NCBI GenBank assembly: GCA_973895155.1
Contig: OZ316897.1
Coordinates: 18,848,001-18,912,000, forward strand
Direction of reading: 5' to 3'
From: Marsupella aquatica
Lineage: Eukaryota; Marchantiophyta
Length of the DNA stretch: 64,000 nucleotides
Position numbers and translations under genes: made by a program. Shown one piece after another: positions 1 through 11,572 of this stretch (position 1 is its first letter; each line of letters starts with the position of its first letter). The notes under the pieces are model-generated. The model had not been told where the DNA came from. It searched no databases and was given only the letters and a program-made list of their open reading frames with translations.

Positions 1-1302
1 TAAAAGAAAAGTAGATGTAAGGTATATGCCAAGAAATAGAACCTGTTAATAAAGAGTCAATGAGATAATACATAAAACCATAAGTACATATGCAAAGAAA
101 AGTACATATACAAAGAAAAGTACATAATGACCAGGAAAGTACAAAGGTACTGAAGAGTTGCGCATTTAAGGTATAGATTTTCACTTGTTTAGGTAATGAC
201 AGTCAACTTAATTAAAACCATAAATTTTATAAAGGAAACCAGGGGGAACTTAGTACACCAAATGTGCACATTATTCAAAAATATTTCTCTCACTCTCATG
301 AGAAAAGACATAATTCAAGAAAGAGTGATTGAAAAGGAAAGATTAAACATTTATGGGGGAGCCAAAATCAAAATACTGAACACAAAATCACTGCCTTTAG
401 AAAAGAATGAAGTCACCTCTGACATTCGACAATAAAATCGATGGGATGGAAACAGTAATTTTCTCCACAGAAGCTTCACGAGTACATTGCTAGTAAGAAA
501 GAATCAGAGACTCGTTGGAAGTTTCCAATTTGTGTTTCGTACATCAGCAGTTACATGTAAGTTCAAATGTAATGACAGCAGACTTTCAGACAAACAGAAT
601 TCATACAGTTTTTGGAAGAAACATGCAATTCATGCAATGAATTTTCTAACATCTTCTTAGAGTTCGAGTTTGAGCAAGCTGAGTCACTGCGGCCATTGCA
701 ATCCCGACACATTGCAACAACGGTGTTTCCTTCACATTCATACCTGTTTTACCGAAGTTGGAGACCTTTCCCATGCCTAGTACTTGTCTGACCTGAGTTG
801 GAGACAGGTTTTTTGTTTCCCACAGCTATGATCCAGACAACTGAGCTGCACGTGACTAAAGTTGTGGAGTATGATATGATCAGTGTATGTCCGAAAGAAA
901 CTTCCAAAACATTGGCTGTACATGATGATTCTCGGAAATCATTCTAAGGCACGGGAAACGGTTAATGGCTTCCCAGCTTAAGCTTTGCAACCATTTCACG
1001 ATCTAGAGCTGAATCTCTGCACACCTCCCTGATCTCTTAGAAGATAAGTTCCTGCCTGCAGACAGGGTTGGACCAGACACATCATGGGACACGTCGAGGC
1101 TGCTGACATGGAATTGACCCCTGGTTTCATCTGTGTACACCAAGACATGTTGATTCCATAAATACATGCAGACGGCATCAAGGAGCCTTGGAACAGCTAA
1201 AAAGGCACAATTTGGGACTGTCAACAGCATATTCAATATTCTCCCTTACTTCACAAAATTGAATCATTGAGTCAGCATGGAAAGAGTCCTAAACAAAGTA
1301 CC
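1..1302. other. No gene recognised; AT-rich flank
   Basis: I see no convincing coding region here. The short open frames on both strands lack recognisable motifs. The part next to position 1302 is probably the 3' untranslated and downstream region of the minus-strand SRPBCC gene. The first 170 bases contain several near-copies of an 'aaagaaaagtacata' motif. Confidence 0.5.
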
Positions 1303-1794
1303 TTAATTACTGACTAGGACTTTGAGAGCTCGAAGTATTGATGCGAAAAGGCCCTTCAACTGAGAAGCATACTCTTCTTCTGTAGTTGTGCTGACAGGAT
1401 CCACTTCAAAGCCCCATGATACAAGCGTTTGCCCATCGTCAACGCTCCTAGCACTGACGTGTGCTACATAGCCTGTCCAGCCAACGTTAGACTTTTCCAT
1501 GCCGTAGCTTGTCGTATGGTTCACATCGTCACAATGTAGAAATCTCTCCGTAGCCTCAATTTTGCTACCATCAGGCGAAGGCGCCACTAGGGCACGAACG
1601 GAACCAACTTTGTTCACTTCTCCTTCGACCGTATGACAAGACGAAAATGCCTCTGGGAAGTGCTTATGGAGCCCATCAAAATCTGTGAGGAGCGACCAAA
1701 CCTTTTCCATGGGGGCTGGAATGATCTCAGTTACTCTGCCTCTCCACTTGCAATCTTGCTTCGCTTCGGCCATGACTGGAGCAAAATACGCCAT
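1303..1794 (-). CDS. Lachrymatory-factor-synthase-like SRPBCC (polyketide cyclase/Bet v1-fold) protein
   Basis: An intact frame of 163 codons with no intron. The N-terminal pattern W-x-G-R-V then APMEKVWSLLTDF and LHKHFP is the signature of plant lachrymatory-factor-synthase-like members of the START/SRPBCC superfamily (polyketide cyclase 2 type). A middle EATERFLHCDD strand and a late SWGFEVDPV strand followed by a C-terminal helix complete the fold, and the length is normal for the family. Such proteins bind small hydrophobic ligands in a cavity; the ligand here is unknown and a lachrymatory activity should not be assumed. Two in-frame ATGs exist. The outer one (1794) lies in a short direct repeat (1771-1790 resembles 1792-1810), so the inner ATG at 1773, giving MAEAKQDC, is the likelier start. 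A decayed LINE begins about 250 bases upstream. Confidence 0.8.
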   Translation of the reverse strand: MAYFAPVMAEAKQDCKWRGRVTEIIPAPMEKVWSLLTDFDGLHKHFPEAFSSCHTVEGEVNKVGSVRALVAPSPDGSKIEATERFLHCDDVNHTTSYGMEKSNVGWTGYVAHVSARSVDDGQTLVSWGFEVDPVSTTTEEEYASQLKGLFASILRALKVLVSN

Positions 1795-2030
1795 GACTGG
1801 AGAAAAATACTTGGAGCAAAATACGTGATGGCCCCTCTAGCTAAAGATATACTGGCCCCTTGTCCCTGTAACCCTTTTTCAGTAACTGTCATATCTTTTT
1901 TTTCATTTTTTAATTGTAATTTATTGTACAACTATCTGAGTCAGTCCACTAGATATACTCCTGTCATTTTTTTTTCCATTTTTTAATTATAACTCATTGT
2001 ACCACTATCTGCGTACTGACTGAACAGAGC
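1795..2030. other. Promoter-side spacer of the SRPBCC gene with an imperfect direct repeat
   Basis: AT-rich spacer between the SRPBCC start and the GC-rich LINE. A stretch of about 45 bases ending in 'actatctg' occurs twice (around 1888-1936 and 1970-2011), each with a T-rich run followed by ttttttaattgtaa or ttttttaattataa. No promoter element can be named with confidence. Confidence 0.4.
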
Positions 2031-5000
2031 AGCGGACTGACTGAACGGAGCGGAGCAGCGGAGCAGCAGAGGTGGACCAAGCGAAGGTGGGGCGTGACCG
2101 GGCGAGGAGCGGCGAAGCAGCGGAGTGTTTCGGGAGGCGTGGGGGTAATAATGAGGGTCCCCCGGCCCCTGGAGCGGAGGTCGTCAGCCTGGGCTGATGC
2201 TCCCGGCTCAGCCCTGCGCCCGGGAAGGGCAGCCCTGAGCCCGGGACGAGTGGCCCTGCGCCCGGGTTAGACGGCCCTGGGCCTGGGAAGGTCGCCCCCC
2301 CCCACCCCGGTTGGGTTGGGTTTCTTGGCGGCCCCGGTTGGGTAGGGTTTCTTGGCGGCCCGGTTTTCCTTTGCGGATTTGTGCTTGGCGGCCCCGGACC
2401 TGGTTTGGTTGGTGGGGCTGGGCCCCCACCATAGGCGGTACCCATTCGCACTCTGGCTCCATGCCTGCTGGGTTTTTTCGTTCGGTCATTGGAGGCGTTC
2501 CTTCGGGTTACCAGGTTTCTGTGTTCAACGCGGCTTGCCATTACCGGGTTGAGGTTCTTTGCCTTGGACATCCATCCCTTGTTCCTTCGTTTCTGTTTTG
2601 GTTTTGCTCGTGTTTTCCGGTGTTGTTCTTGTACTCTTTTTTCATTGTTCCATTCATTTATTTTCTTTTCCTTTGCCCCCACCCATTATCCCAGCTTTTT
2701 CCCAGCTTTTTCCCATGGAACCCCTCTCCTATCCTAGTTCACCACCTACCACTCTTGTCCGTATGGCTTCACCATCTTCCACCCCTCGTTCAGCTCGCCG
2801 GTTCCGCCCCTCTTCCCCCCCCACTTCTCCTTCTGATTCTCGTGTCCAGTGTGATGCTTGTCACAATTGGTACCAACCATCTGGTCTGACTCGCCATCGT
2901 CGCTCATGTCCCGCTCTTCGTGCTTCCTCCTCCTCTATGCTTCCCCCTGCCCCCCTTCCCCCTCCCCCGTCTGCCCCCCCCCTTCTTCCTGGGATTGGCT
3001 GGCTCACCTGGATGTCCTTGCGGCTCTTTATCCCGGTTTTTGGCATCCTCGATTGTATACCCGGATTCCTGTGCCCTTGCGGCCCCTACTTCGGCAGGCC
3101 TTTCGTCTTCCTTTTGACCGGCTGGCGCGTGACCCCACTGATGTCGATGCCTGGTCCCTACTCCTCTTGCTTCCTCATTGGGTGTTGACTCTCCCTCCTC
3201 GTGGGGGCCCGGCCGGGCATAGGGAGACCATTGCCACGTTGCAATGGTTTTTGTCGGGGGATTGGGTTTTGCTTCAGGAGGAGTTCTATCACCGGCTTCT
3301 TGCATGGCCCATAGGGCCTCTGAGTTTGAGGAGGAACCTCTGGTCCCTCCTGTACAGTGCTGCCTTCGCCGATGCCTTTTGTTGGGACAGGAGGGGGAGT
3401 TCTCTCGGGCCGCACGTTCCTTGGTTCCCCTTTCCCCCTCTCCTCCTTTGGTTGAGACGGTTGCGGCCCTTCGGTCCCTTCATCCCCCGGCTTCTTGCGC
3501 GGTTCTAGGTTTCATTGGAAGCTTCTCTCCGGAGGTTGAGTTCTCCCTTTCTTGCGAGATTTTTTCCTCTGTCTTCCTTCATTTGCCCCGTCTTTCCGCT
3601 GGGGGCATCTCTGGGATGAGGTTTGAGCACCTCAGGGACTACTTCTCCCCCGATGACTCGACGTCGGGTTTCCCGGAGTTGTTCCAGGTGTGTGCTCATG
3701 TTGCAGGTGGCCGCATTCCGCCTATTGTCGCTCGGCTCTTGGGGGCATGTCGGGTCATGGCTTTGGCCAAGGAGACGGGTGGTGTTTGACCCCTGGCCAT
3801 TGGGGAGGTCCTGTATCGTTTGGTTAGCCGCTGCATTTGTTTACAGATGAGGGCCCCGTTTGCTTCACACTTCTTCCCCCACCAGTTCGGCGTGGCCACC
3901 CCGGGCGGTTGTGAGAGCGTGGTACATGGCTTGCGTGCCGTTTTGGACCTCCACCCTGATTGGGGGGTCATCCAGGTGGATGTTGCCAATGCCTTCAACT
4001 CTGTCTCCCGTCGTGTGATTTTTGAGGAGCTTTGGGATGCTGGGGGGAGATTGCATCCCTCATCCCTTTTGCTCGGGATTTTTATGGGACCCCTGCCCCC
4101 TTGGTCTACTCTGACCATCTGGCGTCTGGGACATACTCCACCATTATGTCAGGGTCCGGCACTCGGCAGGGGGATCCCCTTGGTGGTGCGTTGTTTGCCT
4201 TGGCTCATCTTCGGGCCATCCGAGCATCTTCCGGTGCCTTTCCAGGTTGCTTGTTCCCCTCTGTTGCTGACAATACTCACATTGTTGCTCCTGCTTTGCT
4301 CCTTGGAGATGCCTATATCCATATTGGTCAGAAGCTTGCCATTATTGGTTTGTCAGTACAGCCTAGGAAGTGTGGGGTCTGGTCCCGTCTTCCTCTCCCA
4401 GACTCATTCTCCCCCCTCTTGATATCCCCATTAGACATGATGACATTCGGGTCCTTGGGGTGCCGTTTGGGGGCGCCTTTGAGCAGGAGTTTCTACAGTC
4501 TGCCTTGGACCAGGATGTTTCGCACCTTGACCAGCTGGTGGCCTTGGGGGATGTCCAGATTGCCTTCTTGATTATGGTTTTGTGTTTTGTTCGCCGACCA
4601 TCATACCTTCTGCGGACGGTCCCCCCCACCCCAGCGTTTTTGTCCTTGCTCTCTTCCTTTGACACCACCGTGATGCGGGTCTTTGGTCACCTCATCGGTC
4701 CTGGAGCCCTTGATGGAGAGGATGGTTCTTTTGCGGCTAGTCAGGCGTCTCTGCCCCCATCGGGAGGTGGTTTGGGGGTGTCCTCGATTGTGGTTGCTGC
4801 TCCTTGTGCGTTTCTTGGTAGCTGGGCGTAGGTGGCCCCCGCCTTGGTGTCACGTTTCATTGTGGACCTTCGGCCTATCCTCGCTGACTCAGTCATGGGA
4901 GTGGAGAACGGAGCTCTCCCTTTTCAGGTCCAGCTTCGTCATGCCCGGTCCTTATTACCAGAGGATGTGCAGAGCGTGGTCCTTGCTTTTGAGGGAGTTC

Positions 5001-5600
5001 TTTTGGATAGTCCCGACCGAGTTCAACAGGTGATCTCTGATCGCATGCACTGATTCACCCTTTCTAGCATGCTTTCCGAAGCACCCTCTGACTTGGTTTG
5101 AGCGTGTCTTTTATCCGGTTCGGGCGTTGGTTCGGGGGCTTGGTTATCTGCGAGCCCATTGTGGGCCCCCTTTCGTATGAGTTCTTTTATCTTTACCACT
5201 TCCATGCGCCTCCGACTTGGTCTTCCCCACCCATGCCTCCTTGGGCAACCCACATGCGTTTGTGGAGCGCCCTTGGATAGGGGGGGAATCCATATCCGAC
5301 GATGTGGTCATGGTAGTGAGCGGACGACAACACACGATAACATCCGGGATGTGGTAGCCGCCATCGCTCGTGATTCCGGGTATCATGTTATGATGGAGCA
5401 ACGACATGTGTTACCACCCTGGGATGGAGTACTGGACAGGCGTCGGGCCGATTTGGTTTTCTCTCGCGCTGGTGTTCGTGCCCTTGGGGATGTGGTTGTT
5501 GCTGACCCCAAGAGTGGAGCCAGTTTGGCGTCCTCTGCCCACATCCCTGGTCATGCTACCACGAGGGCTGCTTGCCTCAAGGAGGAGATCACTATATTCA
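2031..5600 (+). pseudogene. Degenerate R2-like non-LTR retrotransposon (LINE) with reverse transcriptase and C-terminal endonuclease
   Basis: A GC-rich block whose pieces read in order on plus. Near 2850-2905 is a CCHC-type finger (C-x2-C-x11-H-x3-C). About 3000-3300 carries the pre-RT region common to R2-like elements. From 3520 to 4440 is reverse transcriptase: GISGMRFEHLRD, then VDVANAFNSVSRR, then GTRQGDPLGG, then VADN in place of the usual ADD box. From 5240 to 5590 comes a CVCG knuckle and a PD-(D/E)XK-like restriction-type endonuclease (HDNIRDVV, RRRADLVF, DVVVADPKSG). The frame breaks at least four times, always as if one base were missing: C9 at 2974-2982, a site near 3300-3360, G6 at 4042-4047, and C6 at 4411-4416. 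In-frame stops lie at 3787-3789, 4829-4831, 5051-5053 and near 5095. The 3' end stops abruptly in AT-rich DNA with no poly(A), so the end may be truncated. The exact 5' border is uncertain. Confidence 0.8.
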
Positions 5601-6179
5601 TTAAAACTGAAATTATAAAGGATATAGGGAAATTTGGCGATTTAAAAACATAGTTTTAGGCATGAAAATTGTAAATTTGGAAGATGAAAAATGAAAATCC
5701 AAGCATCATTAAATGTAAATTTGGTACCAAAACAATGAAATTTTGGGAAAGTAAAATATTAAATTGGATGATATTAAAAAACATTTGGGTGATAAAAGTG
5801 TTCATTTGGTTGGAAAATAGATAGAATCTAGTAATAACATATAAGTTTGGATAGCATCTATATTCAAAACATTTAGCTTGAGTAAGATATCTAACTAAGC
5901 ACCAATACAATGGAATGACTATACTGTCTAGACAAAGTTAACTAGGATGATATCCAACCTACTAGAAGGAATGAAATGGCATCATTTTCTAGAATTAAAA
6001 TATACTAAGACAAATAAAATAATAATTATAAGAAAGTCCATTCAATAACTTTGAGAGATCATAGAGTATTAATTTGATTGTCTTGTTCTCTCACTTTAGA
6101 CAAACGCATGGAAATCAACTCGACCCTCTTAATCACAAGTCATTTGAGTGGAGACTTGTAACCTATGAGTTCTATCAAT
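5601..6179. other. AT-rich spacer, no gene recognised
   Basis: Composition changes sharply from the GC-rich LINE to AT-rich sequence. No convincing open frame. The right part is the 3' flank of the minus-strand DUF7869-like gene, whose stop codon is at 6180-6182. Confidence 0.5.
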
Positions 6180-8069
6180 CTACTCATCAATTATACCTTC
6201 CATGTAAATATTGAGAGTTTTCAAAACATTCTTAGGAATTGTCAAACCTCTATCCATAACATTTTGTTCTTTAGCACTTGACTTAAACCCATACATTGCA
6301 GAATTTGCAAACTGCCAACTTTGAGTAACATTGTCAAACCCAGGATCCAGCTCCCAAGTCTTAGTGGTTTGAAAGCAACGTTCATATCGAACATCATCCT
6401 TTGCATCATGCTTACCATGTTTAGGCCTCCACCATTGTACTTGGAACATAGGAGCATTCCTAAGAGGAATGCTTTCAACAAACATTGAAGAAGACCCTTC
6501 AATATGTTGCAAATCTGTTGAGGGAACCTCATGGTTTGGATCCACACCACCCAAAGCTCGAACCAACCAGAAACGCCCTTTGCCATTTTCCTGTTCCCAT
6601 TCATCCTCTGGACGTAAAAATACAAAGTGACCTTCTTGAATATCTTGTAGAGGAATCCAACGTGCAGGTTCTCGCTCTTGTCGTGCACCAACAAAGGGTG
6701 CAGCTTGATCTTCCATCTCTTCCATGTACTCATTTTGAAGGTCCATCATCTCTGGATTTTGAGAAGGTTCACTTGACGGCTGAGATGTCCCTAAAAGCAT
6801 CTTGTAACCTGTGCCATGGTTAGTCTTTGGCCAAAAATCAGTTGTCAATGGCAATTGTCTTTCCCCCTCCCCTTCTATTGTAAGTTCCTCGGACAGTGCT
6901 TGCACAAGATTCTCCCAATATTTGACCAAAGGAAATCTCTCTTTATATGCTGCAGAGGTCTCATCCTTACAACTTTTCTTCAAGAAATCAATATAGCGAT
7001 TAAGGATTGGGATGATTTCTCCAGCCTTCTTTTGTACATCCCCAGATATAGGTTTTGCAAATGGTTGGCCTTCCGGTAAAATGAGCGCATTTGTGATGGG
7101 ATCAGTTCTCCCAATGGACCTCCCCATTGCCGGAAGCCAAGGTTGCTTGACATGTGCTTTATATTGATACACTGGCACATTATCCCTCATGGAGAAAAGA
7201 AATGCCACTGGTTTTGAGCCCAGTTTTGAGTGACCTTCCATCTCTTTCACCTGGAAAGTTTTCAAATACTCCTTGTAAGACGCAACCTCTTGAATCAATC
7301 GTGGTACAGGATGAATGCTTTCACACTCCCAAACCTCAGCCATCAACCCAAGAGGGTAGCAACCTCTTTGTATTTGACCTGTTTGGATACTTGAGAAAAT
7401 AATGCATCCACGTCTTCATGGGGGTGGCCAACCATGAGGAATGACATTTGCACAGTTTCAAACACGCCCTGCTAACAAGCTCAGTGCAAAATGCCATCAC
7501 ATATTGATTTTTGTTATCTTTCCCTGAATTGTCTATTTGCAATGTTAGGTGCCTTGGTAAGGGCTTGAAAGAGCCCCTAGTAGTCTCAGGATCATCCTTA
7601 GAACCAACATCCACTGTGCTTGACTTTTTAGTCTCCTGACCATCTTCAATGCCTTGAAATCGAACAATTGAAACATTTTTGGGTTCCAAGTAACCGGCCA
7701 GAAATGCTTCAAAGTCTAGAAGGGACTGAAATATTGGCCTAGTTGCATTCCAATTCAATCCCTCAAGAAGGTCTTCAGTTTTGTCTCCTGTGTAATCTTC
7801 CAAATCTCGGAGGCATTTGGCCAAAGATGTCACGGTAAAGTTTGCATCTCCAGGCCAAAGTCCAGTCAAACTGAAATGTGCATACACTCCAGGATCTCTT
7901 CCATGGGTTAACATCCCAGTAAGAGCAATAGGCAAAGGCTGACCACTACCAGAGAAGGATTTTGGAGTGGGGACCAACTGGGGATCCAAGTCTTGGCTTG
8001 ATCCATCTTATCATGAATAATGCAAAAATAGTTTTGAGGATCCTTCTTTGCAAGAACCCTATGAACATA
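6180..8069 (-). pseudogene. 3' half of a DUF7869-like (putative DDE-type transposase) gene, cut by CACTA1
   Basis: The reading frame resumes at the CACTA1 border (8069) and gives, in order, CIIHDKMDQAKTWIP, HLTLQIDNSGKDNKNQY, and GHPHEDVDALFS. These three blocks match the conserved blocks of DUF7869 proteins. Their acidic residues (D, D, E/D) and spacing resemble an RNase-H-fold DDE transposase; that catalytic reading is my inference. The C-terminal 388 codons (from about 7346) are open to the stop at 6180. The frame is broken three times, each as if one base were lost from a short run: G4 at 7980-7983, CCC at 7467-7469 and CCC at 7347-7349 (plus-strand letters). The 5' half lies at 55412-57250. 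At the junction the two halves join in phase once one copy of the ATA duplication is removed. Confidence 0.75.
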
Positions 8070-8084
8070 CACTAGTAGAAAACA
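8067..8084. repeat. CACTA1 left end: target-site duplication ATA and terminal inverted repeat
   Basis: ATA at 8067-8069 is followed by CACTAGTAGAAAACA at 8070-8084. The reverse complement of the right end (55397-55411) is CACTAGAAGAAAACA, 14 of 15 bases identical, and is followed by ATA. A CACTA start plus a 3-bp target duplication is diagnostic of the En/Spm superfamily. Confidence 0.93.
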
Positions 8085-8800
8085 ATGTATTTTATGACCG
8101 AAACAATGACTATTAATCAGGTCTTTTTAACAAAACAATAACGCAATCGTTCTCGTCTTTCCAGACGCGTCACAACGGACATTTTGGTCACCGTCCTTTT
8201 GGACAAATGACGCTAAAAACATGTGGTCATTTCATACTATCCTAAATGACCATTTTTATGATATGGTCATAAATGTTGAACGGTCCAAAATGACGACACA
8301 AATCACCATCGACGGTCAATTGCCGTTGACCGTCGATGGTCCCCGTACCCAATCACACAACGACACATGGCAATCAAAAAACAAATAACATTGGTCATTT
8401 TGGACTTGTCCAAAATGACGTACATTATATAACAAATCAAATAGTGACACGTGGTTTAAAGAGGATTCACCATTTGGCAATATATTGGGTCATTTTGGAC
8501 ATGTCCAAATGACTACGGTATAAACAAGTCCTATTGAGACACGTGGTTCAATTGGGAGAAGACACGTAAATATACACATTAGTCATTAATGACATGTCTT
8601 GAATGACATAAAGTGAGTCATAGTGGACTTGTTTATAATGACCATGAGAAAGGTCATTGTATATGTCATTCTTTGAATCATTTAGTCTATGTCTTTAATG
8701 ACCAGAGTTGAGTCATATTGGTCACAAAGATAGTTGTGGATAATGACCATTACATCAGTCATTCTAGCTAGTCATTCAGTCATTCTAGCCAGTCATTCAG
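8085..8800. repeat. CACTA1 left subterminal repeats (GTCATTTTGGAC / AATGAC type)
   Basis: Many direct and inverted copies of a core around 'gtcattttggac...tccaaaatgac' are packed in this stretch. The same core words fill the right end (about 54480-55411). In En/Spm elements such subterminal repeats bind the TNPA protein; binding here is inferred. Confidence 0.75.
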
Positions 8801-9309
8801 ACGAAGTATTCAATGATTTGGAGAAATTCAAATTTAAGTGATCATGATAGATAAAACTTCATGTCAATCAAAAATCATACATTACAAAGCCATTCAATAG
8901 ATTTGCTGAATGAAAACTTAAAGCAACATTCGATATATATCACAAATCCAATTGATATTCATACAAGATACCTTCATAAGTCTCACGATAAATATTGAAC
9001 TCAATGCAAATTTATGAAACAAAATTACATTGACATCAATAATATTAGATTGTCAATTGTTACAACCTGACATACCAATCACTCTGCATGTTTATAGAAA
9101 AACAGAGCTGTCATTCTATCATGTCTATTGTTTCTTGACAGAGTGCTATTTCTATTGCTTCTTAAGCAATCTAGAGTTCCATAGGGCATTCATCCCTTTC
9201 ACATCAGATAATTTAGACTGGTGTCACGCAATTGACATGGGTCTTAACACCAAAAACGTCACTATGGGTGCCAAAACCATCTCCTTGTACCTGAGGATCA
9301 CGAAGGGAT
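8801..9309. other. CACTA1 interior, no gene recognised
   Basis: AT-rich stretch between the subterminal repeats and the diverged LTR-like block. I see no supported coding exon. It may hold the untranslated 3' end of the TNPA-like gene. Confidence 0.35.
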
Positions 9310-11490
9310 GTTGTGAATGCCGGTAAACACCAGTTTATGCCCTTAACACCAGACTATCATAGCAAGACTCTATCACACATCACCCAAGCTCAATCCCAAG
9401 GAACCAAGGTTGGGGATCAGATCTGCGCTCATGATAGTTCTGGTGAGAAGGGGTCTTCATATCGGGCCCGTACACACAGGGCCTAGCGCTACGGTGCGCA
9501 TAGGTCTATACATATGCTTACTGTCATAGGTATGTTTCTATTCTGCCGCCGGAATGTACCCATAAACCAGTGACTCCTGACTGATTCCCGGCTTAGGGAC
9601 TTCTAAGCCATTGCCCCACCACTCTGCCATTCCACTCTCAACAATCAGAGCTATGACAGTCCTCACCCAGCCCGCTTCAATGCACCCGGTACACCTCTCA
9701 GTGGCGCTGCTAGTTCCATCATACACTCAGATTGCCTCACACACACACACATCCATGAGAGAAATGAGGCCTGAGAGGAAAACTCAATTAGATTCAAAGA
9801 TGTGCACAATAGTTCACTGAGAACACTTGATCCGAACACTAGGGCCGAAGGCTGTCTCCTCCAGATTGTGACGTGCTTGCCCTGCAAGCCCCGTGCTTGC
9901 CATGCAAGCTCAATCCTGAACTCAACCTCCTTCACTACACTTCATTCTTGGGGGCACATACAGATCTCACACCTCCAATTCAGAACGTCAAGTTACGCAT
10001 GCATAGTTGACTCGACTTCAAAGCTGGTACCAGGCCTAACGGCGATCTATCCCAGACTGCAATGAGGCCCGGCCTCACGCTTGCCCTGCAAGCTCAGCTC
10101 TGGCCATAGATCCCTTAGTGCTCTCCACCAGACAAAGGCCGGGACTCCCCATGGATCACGTAGCCTTGCCAGACTGAACTGTAAATGCTCCTCCTACTGC
10201 CCCTTAATCAGTACCTCAGCCTCCCTAATGTGCCCACCGCAAATCGAATTGAAATCCTCCCCACAGTTTACAATCACCAATACATCACCTATCACCAAGG
10301 CTCTGTATCGGGGGAAAAGAACCCAGTTGTGCTGCCCACTAGAAAGAGCCACAATCCAGCTCGCAAACCTAGCAACCCGTTGTTGTGAAGCTTGGCTGAT
10401 TACTCCCTGAGTAATAGCACAACCAAGCTCTCCCCAACACGCAGCGTCCAAGTCCAGCCTTGCTTGCACAGAGCTCCTCCCCGCTACTCAGTCTAAGTGA
10501 GATCACACAATTGAAGTCCCCCCCTGCCTCTACCGGAGGGATGCTCTATATACTCTCTCATACTGAGCCCAAATGGGTGGATACTATGCTGCTGGAGCCC
10601 CATCCTAGCCCTAACAGAGCCGCCACTATCTCTAACTACTGAACCCTAACTCGCAACTTTATTTCTATCTCGAATTGGCTATGTACTTCGGATTCGGCCC
10701 TCCTCCATGGTTTTCGCGAGCTTGCGCCTCCTCTCCCGATTTCTCTATTTAACCATTTTCTGCGTGGATAGCAGCGTTGGAAGCGGCTTGAGCTCCTCTT
10801 TCCAACGAGGTCAATTATAGCCGATTTGATCAAATACACAGAGAGTTATGCCCCCGCAACCGAGAGGGGGTACTCACTGCTGCGCTAACCCGAGTTTGGC
10901 TAACCTAGCTATCCTATCTAACCCGAGTAGAGCTAACCCGTGGTCTCGGGTTAGGCCGCTACCCGCTATCCGCTATCCGCTAACCTAGCCTAAGCTGAGC
11001 CCGAATCCGAGCTTACCTATGCTAACCTGAGGCCGCGCTGACCTGAGCTAAGCTGAAGCCGTGTTGACCTGAGCTAAGCTGAAGCCGTGCTGACCTGAGC
11101 TAAGCTGAAGCCGTTCTTACCTGAGATAAGCTGAAGCCGTGCTTACCTAAGCTAAGCTGAAGCCGTGCTGACCTGAGCTAAGCTGAAGCCGTGCTCACAT
11201 AAGCTAAGCCGTGGTCGAACTTGGGTTAACCCGAAACTGAAGCCGAATCCGCTAATTCCGGCCACAAGTTAACCCGTCACACTAATCAGGCCGTATCTTT
11301 CTTAATACACCTCCGTTTCCCGAGTGTTTTATATCGATTTTACTCGCCTTGACCAGATCTTTCCAATGCTCTTTACAGATCCGGATTTGGTGACATATTG
11401 AAAGAGATATGGTCACCGACCACCTGCGATATAGCTTTTATTTCCCTACTCTTAACGCCATGATTGCCCTTATTCTTGCCATCTTGCTAA
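9310..11490 (-). repeat. Diverged LTR-like block related to the Ty3 family of this window
   Basis: The stretch near 9530-9605 (ggtatgtttctattctgccg, then a CCGGAATG block and 'ggcttagggacttctaagcc') resembles 13552-13610, 21904-21960 and the solo LTR near 50040-50085 in the same layout, close to an LTR end. The composition is GC-rich compared with the surrounding CACTA1 DNA. This suggests an older LTR or solo LTR of a related family, on minus. I could not find a matching target duplication, so both borders are approximate. No gene is supported inside. Confidence 0.4.
11038..11215. repeat. 26-bp tandem repeat, about 7 copies
   Basis: The unit is close to tgacctgagctaagctgaag followed by ccgtgc. 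Copies are near-identical, with point changes such as ttacctaagc. It lies within the diverged LTR-like block, and the flanks (10880-11010) hold looser words of the same type (ctaacccgag). Confidence 0.85.
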
Positions 11491-11572
11491 TTGTTATGCA
11501 ATATCAATAGCTACTCCTTGCATACAGCAACCTACTTAATCAGATTACAAAATAAGGACCATGTCATTGGCG

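Noticed and set aside
196-435. 79-codon plus-strand frame at the window start
   Set aside because: Lys/Ile-rich AT-driven sequence without motif, and no splice or promoter support.
1633-1986. Plus-strand frame of 117 codons over the SRPBCC gene
   Set aside because: It is the antisense shadow of the conserved minus-strand gene and its AT-rich flank; no domain pattern.
2005-2682. Minus-strand Pro/Gly-rich frame of 225 codons
   Set aside because: Antisense of the GC-rich LINE 5' region and its short direct repeats; collagen-like composition comes from base composition.
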